From contig CADBZH010000014.1 in the NCBI GenBank assembly GCA_902799045.1, positions 1 through 54,945 on the forward strand: a stretch of 54,945 nt of DNA, read 5' to 3'. The position numbers and the translations under genes are program-made. This document shows, piece after piece, positions 25,337 to 33,659 of the stretch (position 1 is its first letter; every line of letters begins with the position of its first letter). This DNA comes from an uncultured Eubacteriales bacterium. Its GTDB lineage: Bacteria > Bacillota > Clostridia > Christensenellales > Aristaeellaceae. Below the pieces are notes generated by a model. It was not told the DNA's origin. It made no database searches and saw nothing but the letters and a program-made list of their open reading frames with translations.

Positions 25337-26707
25337 TCAATCCTCCTCCGGTAGGTACTTCGGATTCCGTTGCATGTTCGCGATGTCCAGCGCCACGCGC
25401 GCCTCCAGCCCGTCGATTTCGCGCAGGTCGCGGCCCCAGAGCTCGCGGTCGGCCAGGGCGGCGTAGGCCAGCGCCTCCGGCGGCATGTCGTGGGAGAGGG
25501 TGGCGAACCGGCTCAGCGCCTGCGGCGATTCCACGATCGTATGCGCCTCGCTGCCCCGCAGCACCTCCCAGCGCCCCTCGGCGTTGGGCCGCGCCCCGGC
25601 CAGCAGCATGATCGTCGCCGCCAGCGCGAACGTCAGCCGCCGCGGCGGCTCGAAGCGCTCCTCCGCCCAGGCGGCAATCAGCGGCAGCGCCGACCGATTG
25701 AACCGGCGCAGCGGGTGATGGGCCGCGCGGAGGATGGCGTTGTCGTTCAGCGGGTTTTCAAAGCGCTCGAAGGCGCGGATCACCCGCGGGGCGTCCTGGG
25801 CGCGGGAGAGGTCGTCCGGGGCGATCAGCTCCTCCACGTAGGCCCTGCCCACGAAGGAGCGCAGCGCCTCGCTGCGCATGCAGTCCGAGAGCGTGTTCAG
25901 CCCCAGCAGCCAGCCGGGGGCCGCCATCAGGAAAAGGCCAGCGTCGAACAGGCGGCGCTTCGCTTCGAGGACCGGGCCGAGGTCGTCCACGAGGGCGACG
26001 CCCTCGCCGGCGGGCAGCGTTCCCGCCGGGGCCTCGACGGTCAGCGTCGCGCCCGGCTCCGCCAGGTGGATCATGCCGTCGGCGTAGTTCATCCGCTCGC
26101 AGAGGGTCGCGGCCTCCTTCGCCTCGGCCCGCAGGGCGATGCCGTCCGCCAGCGCGCGATGGAAACGGCAGCCCTCCTCCAGCCACCCGGCCAGCTCCGG
26201 CGCCAGGTCGAGCAGGCCCTGCCGGACGGCGTCGGCCCCGTCGCCCTCGCTGAAGCAGAGGAACGCCAGAGCGGGCAGGCCCGCCCGCCGCCGCGCCCCG
26301 ATCAGCCGCGCCGCCAGGGGCAGCGCGTCCGCAAGGTCGTCGCCGTCCGCGTCGATCAGGCACAGCGAGAGCCCCGGCTCCGCCGCGAGGGCTTCCACCC
26401 CGTCCGCTTCGGCCACGCGCAGGATCGCCTGGGTCACCTCCTCGCGGTTCACCAGCTGCTCGCCCAGGTAGCCCCGCACGAAGGTGGTGTACATGCCGTC
26501 CTGCTCGCGAAGCAGCGCGGCCGGGTCCTGCCCGCGGTCCGCCGCGCCGAGCGGCACGGCGGCGATGCCCACGCCCAGCGGGCCCAGCAGCCGGTCGACC
26601 ACGCCCAGCAGCGCCTCGCTCAGGCCGAGCTGCACGGCGGTGACGGCGGGGGGAAAGCGCTCCGGAATTTCATAGCGGCTCAGCATGCCGCGGTTCAGGC
26701 GCTGCAT
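25337..26707 (-). CDS. UxaB/mannitol-dehydrogenase-like protein, probably catalytically degenerate
   Basis: This 456-residue protein resembles altronate oxidoreductase (tagaturonate reductase, UxaB). Similar segments are QDGMYTTFVRGYLGEQLVNREEV, VALVDDLGPVLEAKRRL, FVGRAYVEELI, RFENPLNDNAIL, RLTFALAATIMLLAG and a final DRELWGRDLREIDGL. Compared with E. coli UxaB from memory, key positions differ. The FGEGNF nucleotide motif reads LGLSEA. The LNGAH catalytic segment reads FDAGL. The TKFRTR lysine region reads RRFNRS. It may have lost activity and act as a sensor, or use an unusual mechanism. It is first in the ABC operon. The ATG 9 nt after AGGAGG was chosen; an ATG three codons upstream abuts the site. 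Confidence 0.72.
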   Translation of the reverse strand: MQRLNRGMLSRYEIPERFPPAVTAVQLGLSEALLGVVDRLLGPLGVGIAAVPLGAADRGQDPAALLREQDGMYTTFVRGYLGEQLVNREEVTQAILRVAEADGVEALAAEPGLSLCLIDADGDDLADALPLAARLIGARRRAGLPALAFLCFSEGDGADAVRQGLLDLAPELAGWLEEGCRFHRALADGIALRAEAKEAATLCERMNYADGMIHLAEPGATLTVEAPAGTLPAGEGVALVDDLGPVLEAKRRLFDAGLFLMAAPGWLLGLNTLSDCMRSEALRSFVGRAYVEELIAPDDLSRAQDAPRVIRAFERFENPLNDNAILRAAHHPLRRFNRSALPLIAAWAEERFEPPRRLTFALAATIMLLAGARPNAEGRWEVLRGSEAHTIVESPQALSRFATLSHDMPPEALAYAALADRELWGRDLREIDGLEARVALDIANMQRNPKYLPEED

Positions 26708-26739
26708 TGGGGTCATCCTCCTGTGTCGTCATTGCATAC

Positions 26740-26768
26740 AGTATAGCAAAAATCGGCCCGGGATTCAA
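26740..26768 (-). promoter_or_regulatory. Promoter of the sugar ABC operon
   Basis: On the minus strand: TTGAAT, a 17-bp spacer and TATACT, 33 nt before the first gene's ATG. The only recognisable promoter for all five genes. Confidence 0.7.
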
Positions 26769-26792
26769 TCGCGCCGGTAATGAATATTTAAA

Positions 26793-26821
26793 TTGTAACC
26801 TGTGGCGATTTGTGCTAATAT
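26793..26821 (+). promoter_or_regulatory. Promoter of the PAP2 gene
   Basis: TTGTAA, a 17-bp spacer and TAATAT, 37 nt upstream of the ATG and divergent from the sugar operon promoter. Confidence 0.55.
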
Positions 26822-26857
26822 GGGTATGAGCCAATATGCGAAGAAGAAGGGTGAAAA

Positions 26858-27475
26858 ATGGAAGCAATATTGAGATTTGACAGTTCGATCCTGCTGTGGA
26901 TACAGGACAACCTGCGCGGCGGCATCCTGACGCCCATCATGCAGGTCATTACCCATCTGGGCGACAAGGGCGCCTTCTGGATCCTGCTCACGCTGGCGCT
27001 GCTGATCTATCCGAACCGCAAGAGCCGCCGCCTGGGCGTGTTCTGCGCCTGCGCGATGGTCGTCGGCCTGGTCGTGACGAACCTGGTCATCAAGAACTGG
27101 GTGGCCCGCGTGCGCCCCTACGACATCGACCACCCGCTGTTTGAGCGCCTGGTGCTGATCGTCGGCGCGGAGCACGACTACTCGTTCCCCTCCGGCCACA
27201 CCACCAACTCGCTGGCCTGCGCCTGGGTGCTGTTCCGAAAGGCCCCGAAGAAGTGGGGCATTGCGGCGCTGGTGCTGGCGATCCTGATCTCGCTGTCGCG
27301 CCTGTACGTGGGCATCCACTATCCCACGGACGTGCTCGCCGGCGTGGTGATCGGCATCGGCAGCGCGTGCCTGTCGCTGTGGCTGGTGCCGAAGCTGGAA
27401 AAGAAGTTCCCGATCGTCAAAAGGTTCTACGGGCCGAAGAAGCCGAAGGCCGCCAAGCCCACCGCCGCGCGGTAA
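26858..27475 (+). CDS. PAP2-family membrane phosphatase
   Basis: The 205-residue protein has about five or six membrane helices and the three phosphatase motifs of the PAP2 superfamily: KNWVARVRP (K-x6-RP), PSGH, and SRLYVGIHYPTD (SR-x5-H-x3-D). The active site should face outside. Family members dephosphorylate undecaprenyl pyrophosphate (BcrC type) or phosphatidic-acid-like lipids; which one cannot be told here. A basic Lys/Pro-rich C-terminal tail (KKPKAAKPTAAR) is noticeable. GAAGGGTG precedes the ATG. Confidence 0.9.
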   Translation: MEAILRFDSSILLWIQDNLRGGILTPIMQVITHLGDKGAFWILLTLALLIYPNRKSRRLGVFCACAMVVGLVVTNLVIKNWVARVRPYDIDHPLFERLVLIVGAEHDYSFPSGHTTNSLACAWVLFRKAPKKWGIAALVLAILISLSRLYVGIHYPTDVLAGVVIGIGSACLSLWLVPKLEKKFPIVKRFYGPKKPKAAKPTAAR

Positions 27476-27503
27476 AAAGCGCAGCGTGCCCATAGGCTAA
27501 CGT

Positions 27504-27575
27504 AAAGATCCTTCGCTTCGCTCAGGATGACAAACGACGCCATGATGTCATCCTGAGCGAAGCGAAGGATCTTTT
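27504..27575. repeat. GATCCTTCGCTTCG-family inverted pair, probable bidirectional terminator
   Basis: AAAGATCCTTCGCTTCGCTC ... with the complementary GAGCGAAGCGAAGGATCTTT forms a near-perfect 27-bp stem ending in T5. Located between the convergent PAP2 and rhodanese genes. Confidence 0.8.
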
Positions 27576-27629
27576 TGCGGGATCAGCCAAACGGGATTCC
27601 GCTGGTTTCCCGGGTCTCCGAGAAGAAGC

Positions 27630-27905
27630 CTATCGCTCCAATTCCCCGGTCCAGTCCACGATCCCGCCGACGTTTTCGGCCTCGTAGCCCTGGCCCCGCA
27701 TCCAGGCGGCGGCGCGGGCGCTGCGGCTGCCGCTGTGGCAGTAGGTGAGGATGGGAGCGCCGTCGGGGATATCCTGGACGGTCAGCCGCTCCAGCGGCCA
27801 GTTCACGCTGCCGGGCACGTGGCCCAGCGCATACTCGTCCGGCGTGCGCACGTCGGCGATGATCGCCCCCTCGGGGGCGTTTTTGATGGCTTCGTTGATG
27901 TTCAT
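27630..27905 (-). CDS. Single-domain rhodanese-like protein
   Basis: The 91-residue protein moves sulfane sulfur through a cysteine persulfide. It shows IIADVRTPDEYALGHVPGSVNWPL and the active-site loop with C56 (TYCHSGSRS), then AAWMRGQGYEAENVGGI. It has no signal peptide and is the size of GlpE-type enzymes. AAAGGAG is 4 nt before the ATG. The M32 carboxypeptidase gene ends downstream on the minus coordinate side, 52 nt before this start, so the two probably share a transcript. Confidence 0.9.
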   Translation of the reverse strand: MNINEAIKNAPEGAIIADVRTPDEYALGHVPGSVNWPLERLTVQDIPDGAPILTYCHSGSRSARAAAWMRGQGYEAENVGGIVDWTGELER

Positions 27906-27957
27906 AAAACTCCTTTGTGTGCCAGGAGGGACCGGCCCCCCTGACACATCGCTCCCG

Positions 27958-29457
27958 TCAGAGGTTGTACAGCTTTCCGTATTTCTCCTTCAGGTAGTTC
28001 ACGTAGCAATGGGGGTCGAACGGCCCGCCGCAGCCGCTCTCGACCAGCTCGCCCGGGGTCAGCAGCTGGCCGTGGCGGTGGATCTTTTCGCCCAGCCAGG
28101 CGGTGATGGGCGTCAGGTCGCCGCCGCGCACCGCGCCCCAGACGTCGATGTCCTTTTCCATGTTGGCCAGCATCTGCACGCCGTAGGCGCTGCCCAGGGC
28201 GTAGCTGGGGAAATAGCCGATGGCCCCGAAGGACCAGTGGCTGTCCTGCAGGACCCCGCGCCGGTCGTCCGGCACGGCGACGCCCAGGTATTCCCGGTAC
28301 ATGCGGTTCCACTCGCCGGGGATGTCCGCCGTCTCCAGGTCGCCGGAGATCATGGCCTTCTCCAGCTCATAGCGGATCATCACGTGGATGGAGTAGGTCA
28401 GCTCGTCGGCCTCGGTGCGGATCAGCGAGGGCTCGGACAAGTTCGCCGCGCGATACAGCTTTTCCACGTCCACGCCGGCCATCTGCTCCGGGAACAGGGC
28501 CTTCAGCTCCGGCAGCAGCACCTCGCAGAACGGGCGGCTGCGGCCGATGAGGTTTTCATAGAAGCGGCTCTGGCTCTCGTGGATGGACATGCTGCTGCCG
28601 CCGGCGAGCGCGGTGCCCTGCAGCTCGTCGCCCACGCCCAGCTCATACAGCGCGTGGCCGCCCTCGTGCACCACGCTGAACAGGTTGGAGAGCACGCTGT
28701 CCTCGTGGTAGTGGGTGGTGATGCGCACGTCGTGCTTGTTGAAGCCCTCGGTGAAGGGATGCTCCGTCTCGCCCACGGCGCAGTCGTCCCGGCTGATGCC
28801 CATGATCTGCATCACCCGGTCGGTGAAGCGCCTCTGCAGGTGGATGGGGTAGGATTGCTGCAAGAACGCCGTGTCCGGGCGCGGGCGCTTCGCCACCTCC
28901 AGGATGACGGGCGTCAGCTCGTCCCGCAGCAGGGCGAAGAACGGGTCCAGCGCCTCGTGGGACAGGCCCTTTTCATAGCCGTCCAGCAGCACGTCGTAGG
29001 CGGGCTTATTGGCGTCCTTGCGCGCGGCGAAGCGGCGGTTGTAGGCGATGATTTTGTCCAGGTAGGGCGCGTAGGCGGCGTAGTCGCTGGCCAGCTTCGC
29101 GTCGTGCCAGACCTGCATGGCCTCGGCCATCAGCTGCTGGTAGGCCATGTATTCCCTGGCGGGCACCAGCGTCAGATCGTCCCGCTGTTCCTTCAGCACC
29201 TGGGCGCGGCGGCGATCCTTCAGCGAAAGACCGTCCCCGTGGGCCAGGATCGTGTCCAGCAGCTCGCCGGTCTCCGGCGCGGTCACCTTTTCGTGGATGA
29301 TGCCGCTCAAAAAGGCCATCGTCTCGCCCCGGGCGGGGGCGGAGTTGCGCGGCGCGACGGTCTCGCCGTCATAGTTCAGGCAGCCCAGCGCGTGGCCGTA
29401 GGCCTGCAGGGTGGATTCCAGGGCGGTAAGTGCGGAAAGCGCTTCAGTGACAGTCAT
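27958..29457 (-). CDS. M32-family metallocarboxypeptidase
   Basis: The 499-residue, mostly helical enzyme matches the usual length of the family (Taq carboxypeptidase type). It removes C-terminal residues from peptides in the cytoplasm. The zinc site HEGGH (264-268) and the downstream Glu in SIHESQSRFYEN (about 290-300) are present, plus GFNKHDVRITTHYHED, typical of M32. No signal peptide. Upstream of the rhodanese gene in the same direction. The start gives the canonical N terminus (LQAYGHALGCLNYD). Confidence 0.93.
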   Translation of the reverse strand: MTVTEALSALTALESTLQAYGHALGCLNYDGETVAPRNSAPARGETMAFLSGIIHEKVTAPETGELLDTILAHGDGLSLKDRRRAQVLKEQRDDLTLVPAREYMAYQQLMAEAMQVWHDAKLASDYAAYAPYLDKIIAYNRRFAARKDANKPAYDVLLDGYEKGLSHEALDPFFALLRDELTPVILEVAKRPRPDTAFLQQSYPIHLQRRFTDRVMQIMGISRDDCAVGETEHPFTEGFNKHDVRITTHYHEDSVLSNLFSVVHEGGHALYELGVGDELQGTALAGGSSMSIHESQSRFYENLIGRSRPFCEVLLPELKALFPEQMAGVDVEKLYRAANLSEPSLIRTEADELTYSIHVMIRYELEKAMISGDLETADIPGEWNRMYREYLGVAVPDDRRGVLQDSHWSFGAIGYFPSYALGSAYGVQMLANMEKDIDVWGAVRGGDLTPITAWLGEKIHRHGQLLTPGELVESGCGGPFDPHCYVNYLKEKYGKLYNL

Positions 29458-29513
29458 GTCGGTACAGCCTCCATGTTATGTATTTTCTATTGTTGTGTGG
29501 GCTTTGCGCTTCG

Positions 29514-29585
29514 TAAAGATCCTTCGCTTCGCTCAGGATGACAAACCGGCGATTCGCTGTCATTCTGAGCGAAGCGAAGAATCTG
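29514..29585. repeat. GATCCTTCGCTTCG-family inverted pair
   Basis: AAGATCCTTCGCTTCGCTC and GAGCGAAGCGAAGAATCT enclose a GATGACA/TGTCATT inner stem. It lies between M32 and the next minus-strand gene, so it lies within a same-direction intergenic space. Confidence 0.75.
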
Positions 29586-29668
29586 TGCCGGACGCCTGGA
29601 GCGACAGGACGAAAAGCGATAAATGCCTGAATGGACGGCGTTCCCGTCCGGGGAAGGCGGTTGACCGG

Positions 29669-30895
29669 TCATCCAAACTCATACTCGTCGTCGCGCAGCA
29701 TCTGCAGGCTGTAGGCCATGACGACGGCGTCGGGGTGGTACTGCTCAAGCCACCAGTCCAGGCTCTGCACGTCCCTTCTCAGGTCCACGCACAGCACGTG
29801 CCGCGCCATCAGCGACATGAACGTGCCGATGGGCGCGCTGTAGGAATCCTTCAGCAGCAGGACGGTGAAATCCGGCGCGTTCGGGTTCGTCAGCAGGTCG
29901 TAGGCCTCCACCTGGCCGTAGTAGGTGTAGGCCAGCTTGTTCCAGGTCCGGCCGGGGTCCGGCTCCAGGCGGTCAAAGCGGGTCACGGCCTCGCGGAAGC
30001 TGCCGGAGGCGTGGTCGACGGACACCACACGCTTAGTCTCGCGCTCGATCCAGGTGGGATAGACGGGCCAGTATTCCACGATGTCGTCCGGGTCCACCAG
30101 GCCGGTGCCCAAGCGCTGGCCATACTTGCCCAGGAACAGCTTTTCGTGGGTCAGGGTGTCGAACCTGTCCAGGTCCATCAGGCTCTCGTCCAGGCCCGCG
30201 CCGATCATTTCGTTCAGGCGGGCGGCGATGCCCTTTGCCATCGTGATGGCCGCCAGGGTGGACCAGTGCTGGTCCGTCACCATCAGCAGATCGTCCAGGC
30301 TGTGTCCGCTGGCGGGCAGCACGTCGCGGCTGTCCAGCACCTCGATGCCCCCGCTTTTCAGCACGTCCAGCACCTCGTCCGCCATCTCGGCGGAGTGGTC
30401 CAGCGCCTCGTAGCCCGCGGGCATCATGGCCGGGTCGTAGAGGGTGGGGTGCTCGTAGACGAACAGGAAGGGATAGCCCGCGAAGGTTCCCTCGCGCAGG
30501 GCGACGATGTCTTCGGCGTTGGCCGTCAGCGGCTTGTAGTCGCACAGGTCGTACAGGTGGCCGTCGGTGAGCCGGATCATGTTCTGGCTGCCGGTGTTGA
30601 TCACCTTCTTGCCCAGCAGGTACTGGAAGGCGGAGTTGGCGTGGCCCATCTCGTCCTTCAGCCACATGACCTCCGAGGCGCCCGCCGTGAAGCCGCCGAT
30701 GCGCGCGGCCAGGCGGTCCAGCCGGTTCGCGTGCTCCGGCAGGGTGGCCTTCAGCTCTGGCGTCATCAGCACGGAGTGCACCAGCTCCTGGTGGTGGTTG
30801 ACCACCATCACGCCGAACGCGGCGAAGACGAAGCCCAGGAAGGCGATGGTCAGGATCAGGGAGGTGACGCGGTTCAAGCGCTTGGATTCTTTCAT
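29669..30895 (-). CDS. DHHW / AlgX-like SGNH-type protein
   Basis: The 408-residue protein is anchored by one N-terminal TM helix (about 12-34), with the rest outside. LMVTDQHWSTLAAI is the DHHW motif and LLLKDSYSAPIGTFMS the Ser-containing block of AlgX/AlgJ-type SGNH domains. The Asp/His of the first and the Ser of the second would form the catalytic triad. These proteins O-acetylate or process exopolysaccharides, usually with an MBOAT acyl-donor membrane protein. No MBOAT gene is in this window, so the partner must be elsewhere. AAAGGA precedes the ATG. Confidence 0.8.
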   Translation of the reverse strand: MKESKRLNRVTSLILTIAFLGFVFAAFGVMVVNHHQELVHSVLMTPELKATLPEHANRLDRLAARIGGFTAGASEVMWLKDEMGHANSAFQYLLGKKVINTGSQNMIRLTDGHLYDLCDYKPLTANAEDIVALREGTFAGYPFLFVYEHPTLYDPAMMPAGYEALDHSAEMADEVLDVLKSGGIEVLDSRDVLPASGHSLDDLLMVTDQHWSTLAAITMAKGIAARLNEMIGAGLDESLMDLDRFDTLTHEKLFLGKYGQRLGTGLVDPDDIVEYWPVYPTWIERETKRVVSVDHASGSFREAVTRFDRLEPDPGRTWNKLAYTYYGQVEAYDLLTNPNAPDFTVLLLKDSYSAPIGTFMSLMARHVLCVDLRRDVQSLDWWLEQYHPDAVVMAYSLQMLRDDEYEFG

Positions 30896-30948
30896 GGAAG
30901 TCCTTTCAAATAATGAGGAGTGTGGAAGCGAGGGGTGAGGGGTGAGGA

Positions 30949-31189
30949 GTGTGGAGTGAGGAGTTCAGGATGAAATCCTGACGGATTTCTTTATTAAGGG
31001 AGACCGGATTGCCACGGCCTGCGGCCTCGCAATGACGTGGCGGGAATGCGAGCGGGATCATTCCTACAGGAATGAATCATTGATCCCATTCGAACGTCAT
31101 TGCGAGGAGCGAAGCGACGTGGCAATCCGGCTCTCCATGGATCAAAACAAATCCCGAAGGGATTTGCACCGCAACTCCACACTCCACAC
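30949..31189. repeat. MITE-like composite element, copy 1
   Basis: Imperfect terminal inverted repeats of about 40 bp frame the element, starting GTGTGGAGTG and ending CACTCCACAC. Inside lies a GATTGCCACG-family palindrome (31003-31130). A same-orientation relative is at 34611. The right end touches the stop codon of pepT. Confidence 0.7.
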
Positions 31190-31192
31190 GCC

Positions 31193-32398
31193 TCACGGTT
31201 CCGTGACCAGCTTCACGATCATTTCCGTCATCGTGTCCATGTCCTCCACGGCGACGCACTCGAAGCGGCCGTGGCAGTTCATGCCGCCGGTGGCGATGTT
31301 GGGGCAGAGCAGGCCCTTGAAGGAGAGCATGGCCCCGTCGGTGCCGCCGCGGATGGGCTCGGCCCAGGGCTCCACGCCCACGGCGCGATAGGCCGCCTCG
31401 GCGCGCTCCACGATCTCCATGCGCTTTTCGATCAGCTCGCGCATGTTGAAGTAGCTGTCGCGAACGGCCACCTCCACCGTGCCCGGGCCGTACTTGCCGT
31501 TCAGGTAGTCGGCGATGCGCGCGAACCGGGCCTTCCGGGCCTCGAAGCGTTCGCGGTCGTGGTCGCGGATGATGTAATTCAGCGTGGCCAGGTCCTCCGC
31601 GCCCTGCATGTCGCTCAGGTGGAAGAAGCCCTCGCGGCCCTCGGTGTGCTCCGGGCGCTCGTGGGGCGGCAGCATCGAGGCGAACTCCATGGCCACCAGC
31701 GCGGCGTTGACCATGATGTTCTTGGCGGTGCCGGGGTGCACGCTGCGGCCGCGGACCGTCACCCGGCCGCTGGCGGCGTTGAAGTTTTCATAGTTGATGC
31801 CGCCCACCACGCCGCCGTCCACGGTATAGGCGAAGTCGGCCCCGAAGCCCTGGACGTCGAAGCGGTCGGCGCCGCGGCCGATCTCCTCGTCCGGGGTAAA
31901 GCCGACGCAGATCTTGCCGTGCTTCAATTCGGGATGGGCGAGCAGGATCTCGCAGGCGGTCATGATCTCGGCCACGCCGGCCTTGTCGTCCGCGCCGAGG
32001 GACGTATTGCCGTCGGTGACGATCAGGCGCTTGCCCCTGGCGCCGGCCACCGCGGGGAACACCGCGGGGTCCAGCACGAGGCCGTTTTCCAGCGTCACGG
32101 GGCCGCCGTCATAGTCCTCGACGATGCGGGCCTTCATCGGCGCGCTGGGCACGCAGTCCACCACGTCCATGTGGGCGATCAGGCCGATGGCGGGCAGGCG
32201 CTCGTCCGTGGCGGGGATGCTGCCGTAGACATAGCCGTCCCCGTCCACCCGGGCGTCGCGGATGCCCAGGGCGAGCATCTCCTCCACCAGCGCCTTCGCC
32301 AGCACCAGCTGCTTGGCGGTGCTGGGGCAGGTGGGGCTGTTCTCGTCCGAGGCGGTGTCGTATTGGATGTAATTCAGAAAGCGTTCGCAGGCGCGCAT
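31193..32398 (-). CDS. pepT: Peptidase T (tripeptide aminopeptidase), M20B
   Basis: The 401-residue cytoplasmic di-zinc enzyme releases N-terminal residues from tripeptides. Zinc-ligand and catalytic motifs: GLIAHMDVVD, LGADDKAG (bridging Asp), GFTPDEEIGRGADRF (catalytic and ligand Glu), YTVDGG and NIATGGMNCHGRFE (last His). The dimerisation domain lies between about 205 and 310 (GRSVHPGTAKNIMVNA). Length matches PepT. AGGAGGATACC before the ATG is an ideal ribosome binding site. Its stop codon lies at the edge of the repeat element. Confidence 0.94.
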   Translation of the reverse strand: MRACERFLNYIQYDTASDENSPTCPSTAKQLVLAKALVEEMLALGIRDARVDGDGYVYGSIPATDERLPAIGLIAHMDVVDCVPSAPMKARIVEDYDGGPVTLENGLVLDPAVFPAVAGARGKRLIVTDGNTSLGADDKAGVAEIMTACEILLAHPELKHGKICVGFTPDEEIGRGADRFDVQGFGADFAYTVDGGVVGGINYENFNAASGRVTVRGRSVHPGTAKNIMVNAALVAMEFASMLPPHERPEHTEGREGFFHLSDMQGAEDLATLNYIIRDHDRERFEARKARFARIADYLNGKYGPGTVEVAVRDSYFNMRELIEKRMEIVERAEAAYRAVGVEPWAEPIRGGTDGAMLSFKGLLCPNIATGGMNCHGRFECVAVEDMDTMTEMIVKLVTEP

Positions 32399-32429
32399 GG
32401 TATCCTCCTAATCAACTGACTTACCGGGG

Positions 32430-32603
32430 GTATCGGGGGCTGGAAGCCCCGATCTTCAATCCGTTCCCGGCGACATGCGCGCCGGGACGGAATGTAATTC
32501 AGCTCTGCTGAATTCATACCTTGCAGATTCGCCGCCCGGAAATCATTTGTGATTTCAGGCGAATCTGGAGGGGGTGGTATTGGCGGGGGAGCTTGCTCCC
32601 CCG
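32430..32603. repeat. String of five consecutive hairpins between pepT and ROK genes
   Basis: Palindromes follow each other: ATCGGGG...CCCCGAT (about 32432-32453), CCGTTCCCGGCG...CGCCGGGACGG (32461-32490), AATTCAGC/GCTGAATT (32496-32514), CAGATTCGCC...GGCGAATCTG with an inner AAATCA/TGATTT (32524-32567), and CGGGGGAGC/GCTCCCCCG (32584-32603). The last is 9 nt past the ROK stop codon and may terminate its transcript. Confidence 0.6.
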
Positions 32604-32612
32604 TTCAAAGCA

Positions 32613-33557
32613 TTACCGGCCCAGCATGGCCGCGCCAATGATCCCCGCGTCGTTCGTCAGCTTCGCCAGCTCGATGCGGGCATAGGGCATGGTCTTGTAG
32701 AACACCAGCTCCGGCAGCTTCGCGCGCACGGCGTCCAGCAGGAACGCCCCCGCGTGGGAGACGCCGCCGCCCAGCACGATCACCTCGGGGTCATAGAGGT
32801 TGATCAGGTTGACGATGCCCATGCACAGGTGGAAGACGTAGTCGTCAAACAGCTTCATGCAGTCCGGGTCGCCGGCCTTGGCCTGGTCGATCACGGTCTT
32901 GGCGTTGATCGCGGTGGGGTCGCCGTTCACGGCCTTCATCAGGGCGGTGTCGGGCTTCGCCTCGCAGAGCCTTCGGCCCTCGCGGATCAGCGCGGTGGCG
33001 CTGGCGTAGCGCTCCCAGCAGCCGCGGTTGCCGCAGGTGCAGGGCTCGCCGCCCACGACGGTGACCATGTGCCCGATCTCGCTGGCCACGCCGTGGCTGC
33101 CGGAGAACACCTTGCCGCCGATGACCACGCCGCCGCCCACGCCGGTGCCCAGCGTGACGAACACGCTGTTTTCACAGCCCGCGGAGATGCCCGCCACCGA
33201 TTCGGCCAGGCCGGCCACGGTGGCGTCGTTGTCCACGAACACGGGCACGTGGGTGTACTTCGCCATCTCCTCGATGATTGGCACGTCGTGCCAGAACAGG
33301 TTGGTGCAGAAGGGCACGCGCCCGCTGCGGGGGTCCATCACGCCCGGCAGGCCGATGCCGATGGCCTTGATCTCGTCCATCGCGTGGCCGCTCTGCTTCG
33401 CCACGTCGATGGCCAGCGCGGCCATGTCGTGGATCACGGCCTCATAGCCGCGTTCCGGCAGCGTGGGGCAGCTGTCCTTGGCCAGGATCTTGCCCTTTTC
33501 ATCCACGACGCCCGCCTTGATGCCGGTGCCGCCCAGGTCAATGCCGATGTAAAGCAT
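32613..33557 (-). CDS. ROK-family glucokinase-like sugar kinase
   Basis: The 314-residue sugar kinase has the ATP site IGIDLGGTGIKAGVVD, the catalytic Asp in VFVDNDATVAGLAE, FVTLGTGVGGGVV, EIGHMVTV, and the zinc site CTCGNRGCWE of ROK kinases. It likely phosphorylates glucose (or a related hexose) with ATP. The lack of an N-terminal HTH shows it is a kinase and not a ROK repressor. GGAGGTAAT precedes the ATG. hprK lies 103 nt upstream in the same direction, a meaningful pairing for carbon regulation. Confidence 0.92.
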   Translation of the reverse strand: MLYIGIDLGGTGIKAGVVDEKGKILAKDSCPTLPERGYEAVIHDMAALAIDVAKQSGHAMDEIKAIGIGLPGVMDPRSGRVPFCTNLFWHDVPIIEEMAKYTHVPVFVDNDATVAGLAESVAGISAGCENSVFVTLGTGVGGGVVIGGKVFSGSHGVASEIGHMVTVVGGEPCTCGNRGCWERYASATALIREGRRLCEAKPDTALMKAVNGDPTAINAKTVIDQAKAGDPDCMKLFDDYVFHLCMGIVNLINLYDPEVIVLGGGVSHAGAFLLDAVRAKLPELVFYKTMPYARIELAKLTNDAGIIGAAMLGR

Positions 33558-33659
33558 GTTGATTACCTCCGTGTTGTATGTTCTGTGGTCAGGGTCGGTG
33601 ATTCGGGCCCCTGCGGGACGACTCGGGATGCGACTTGCGCCAACCGCTTCTCCTAATCC

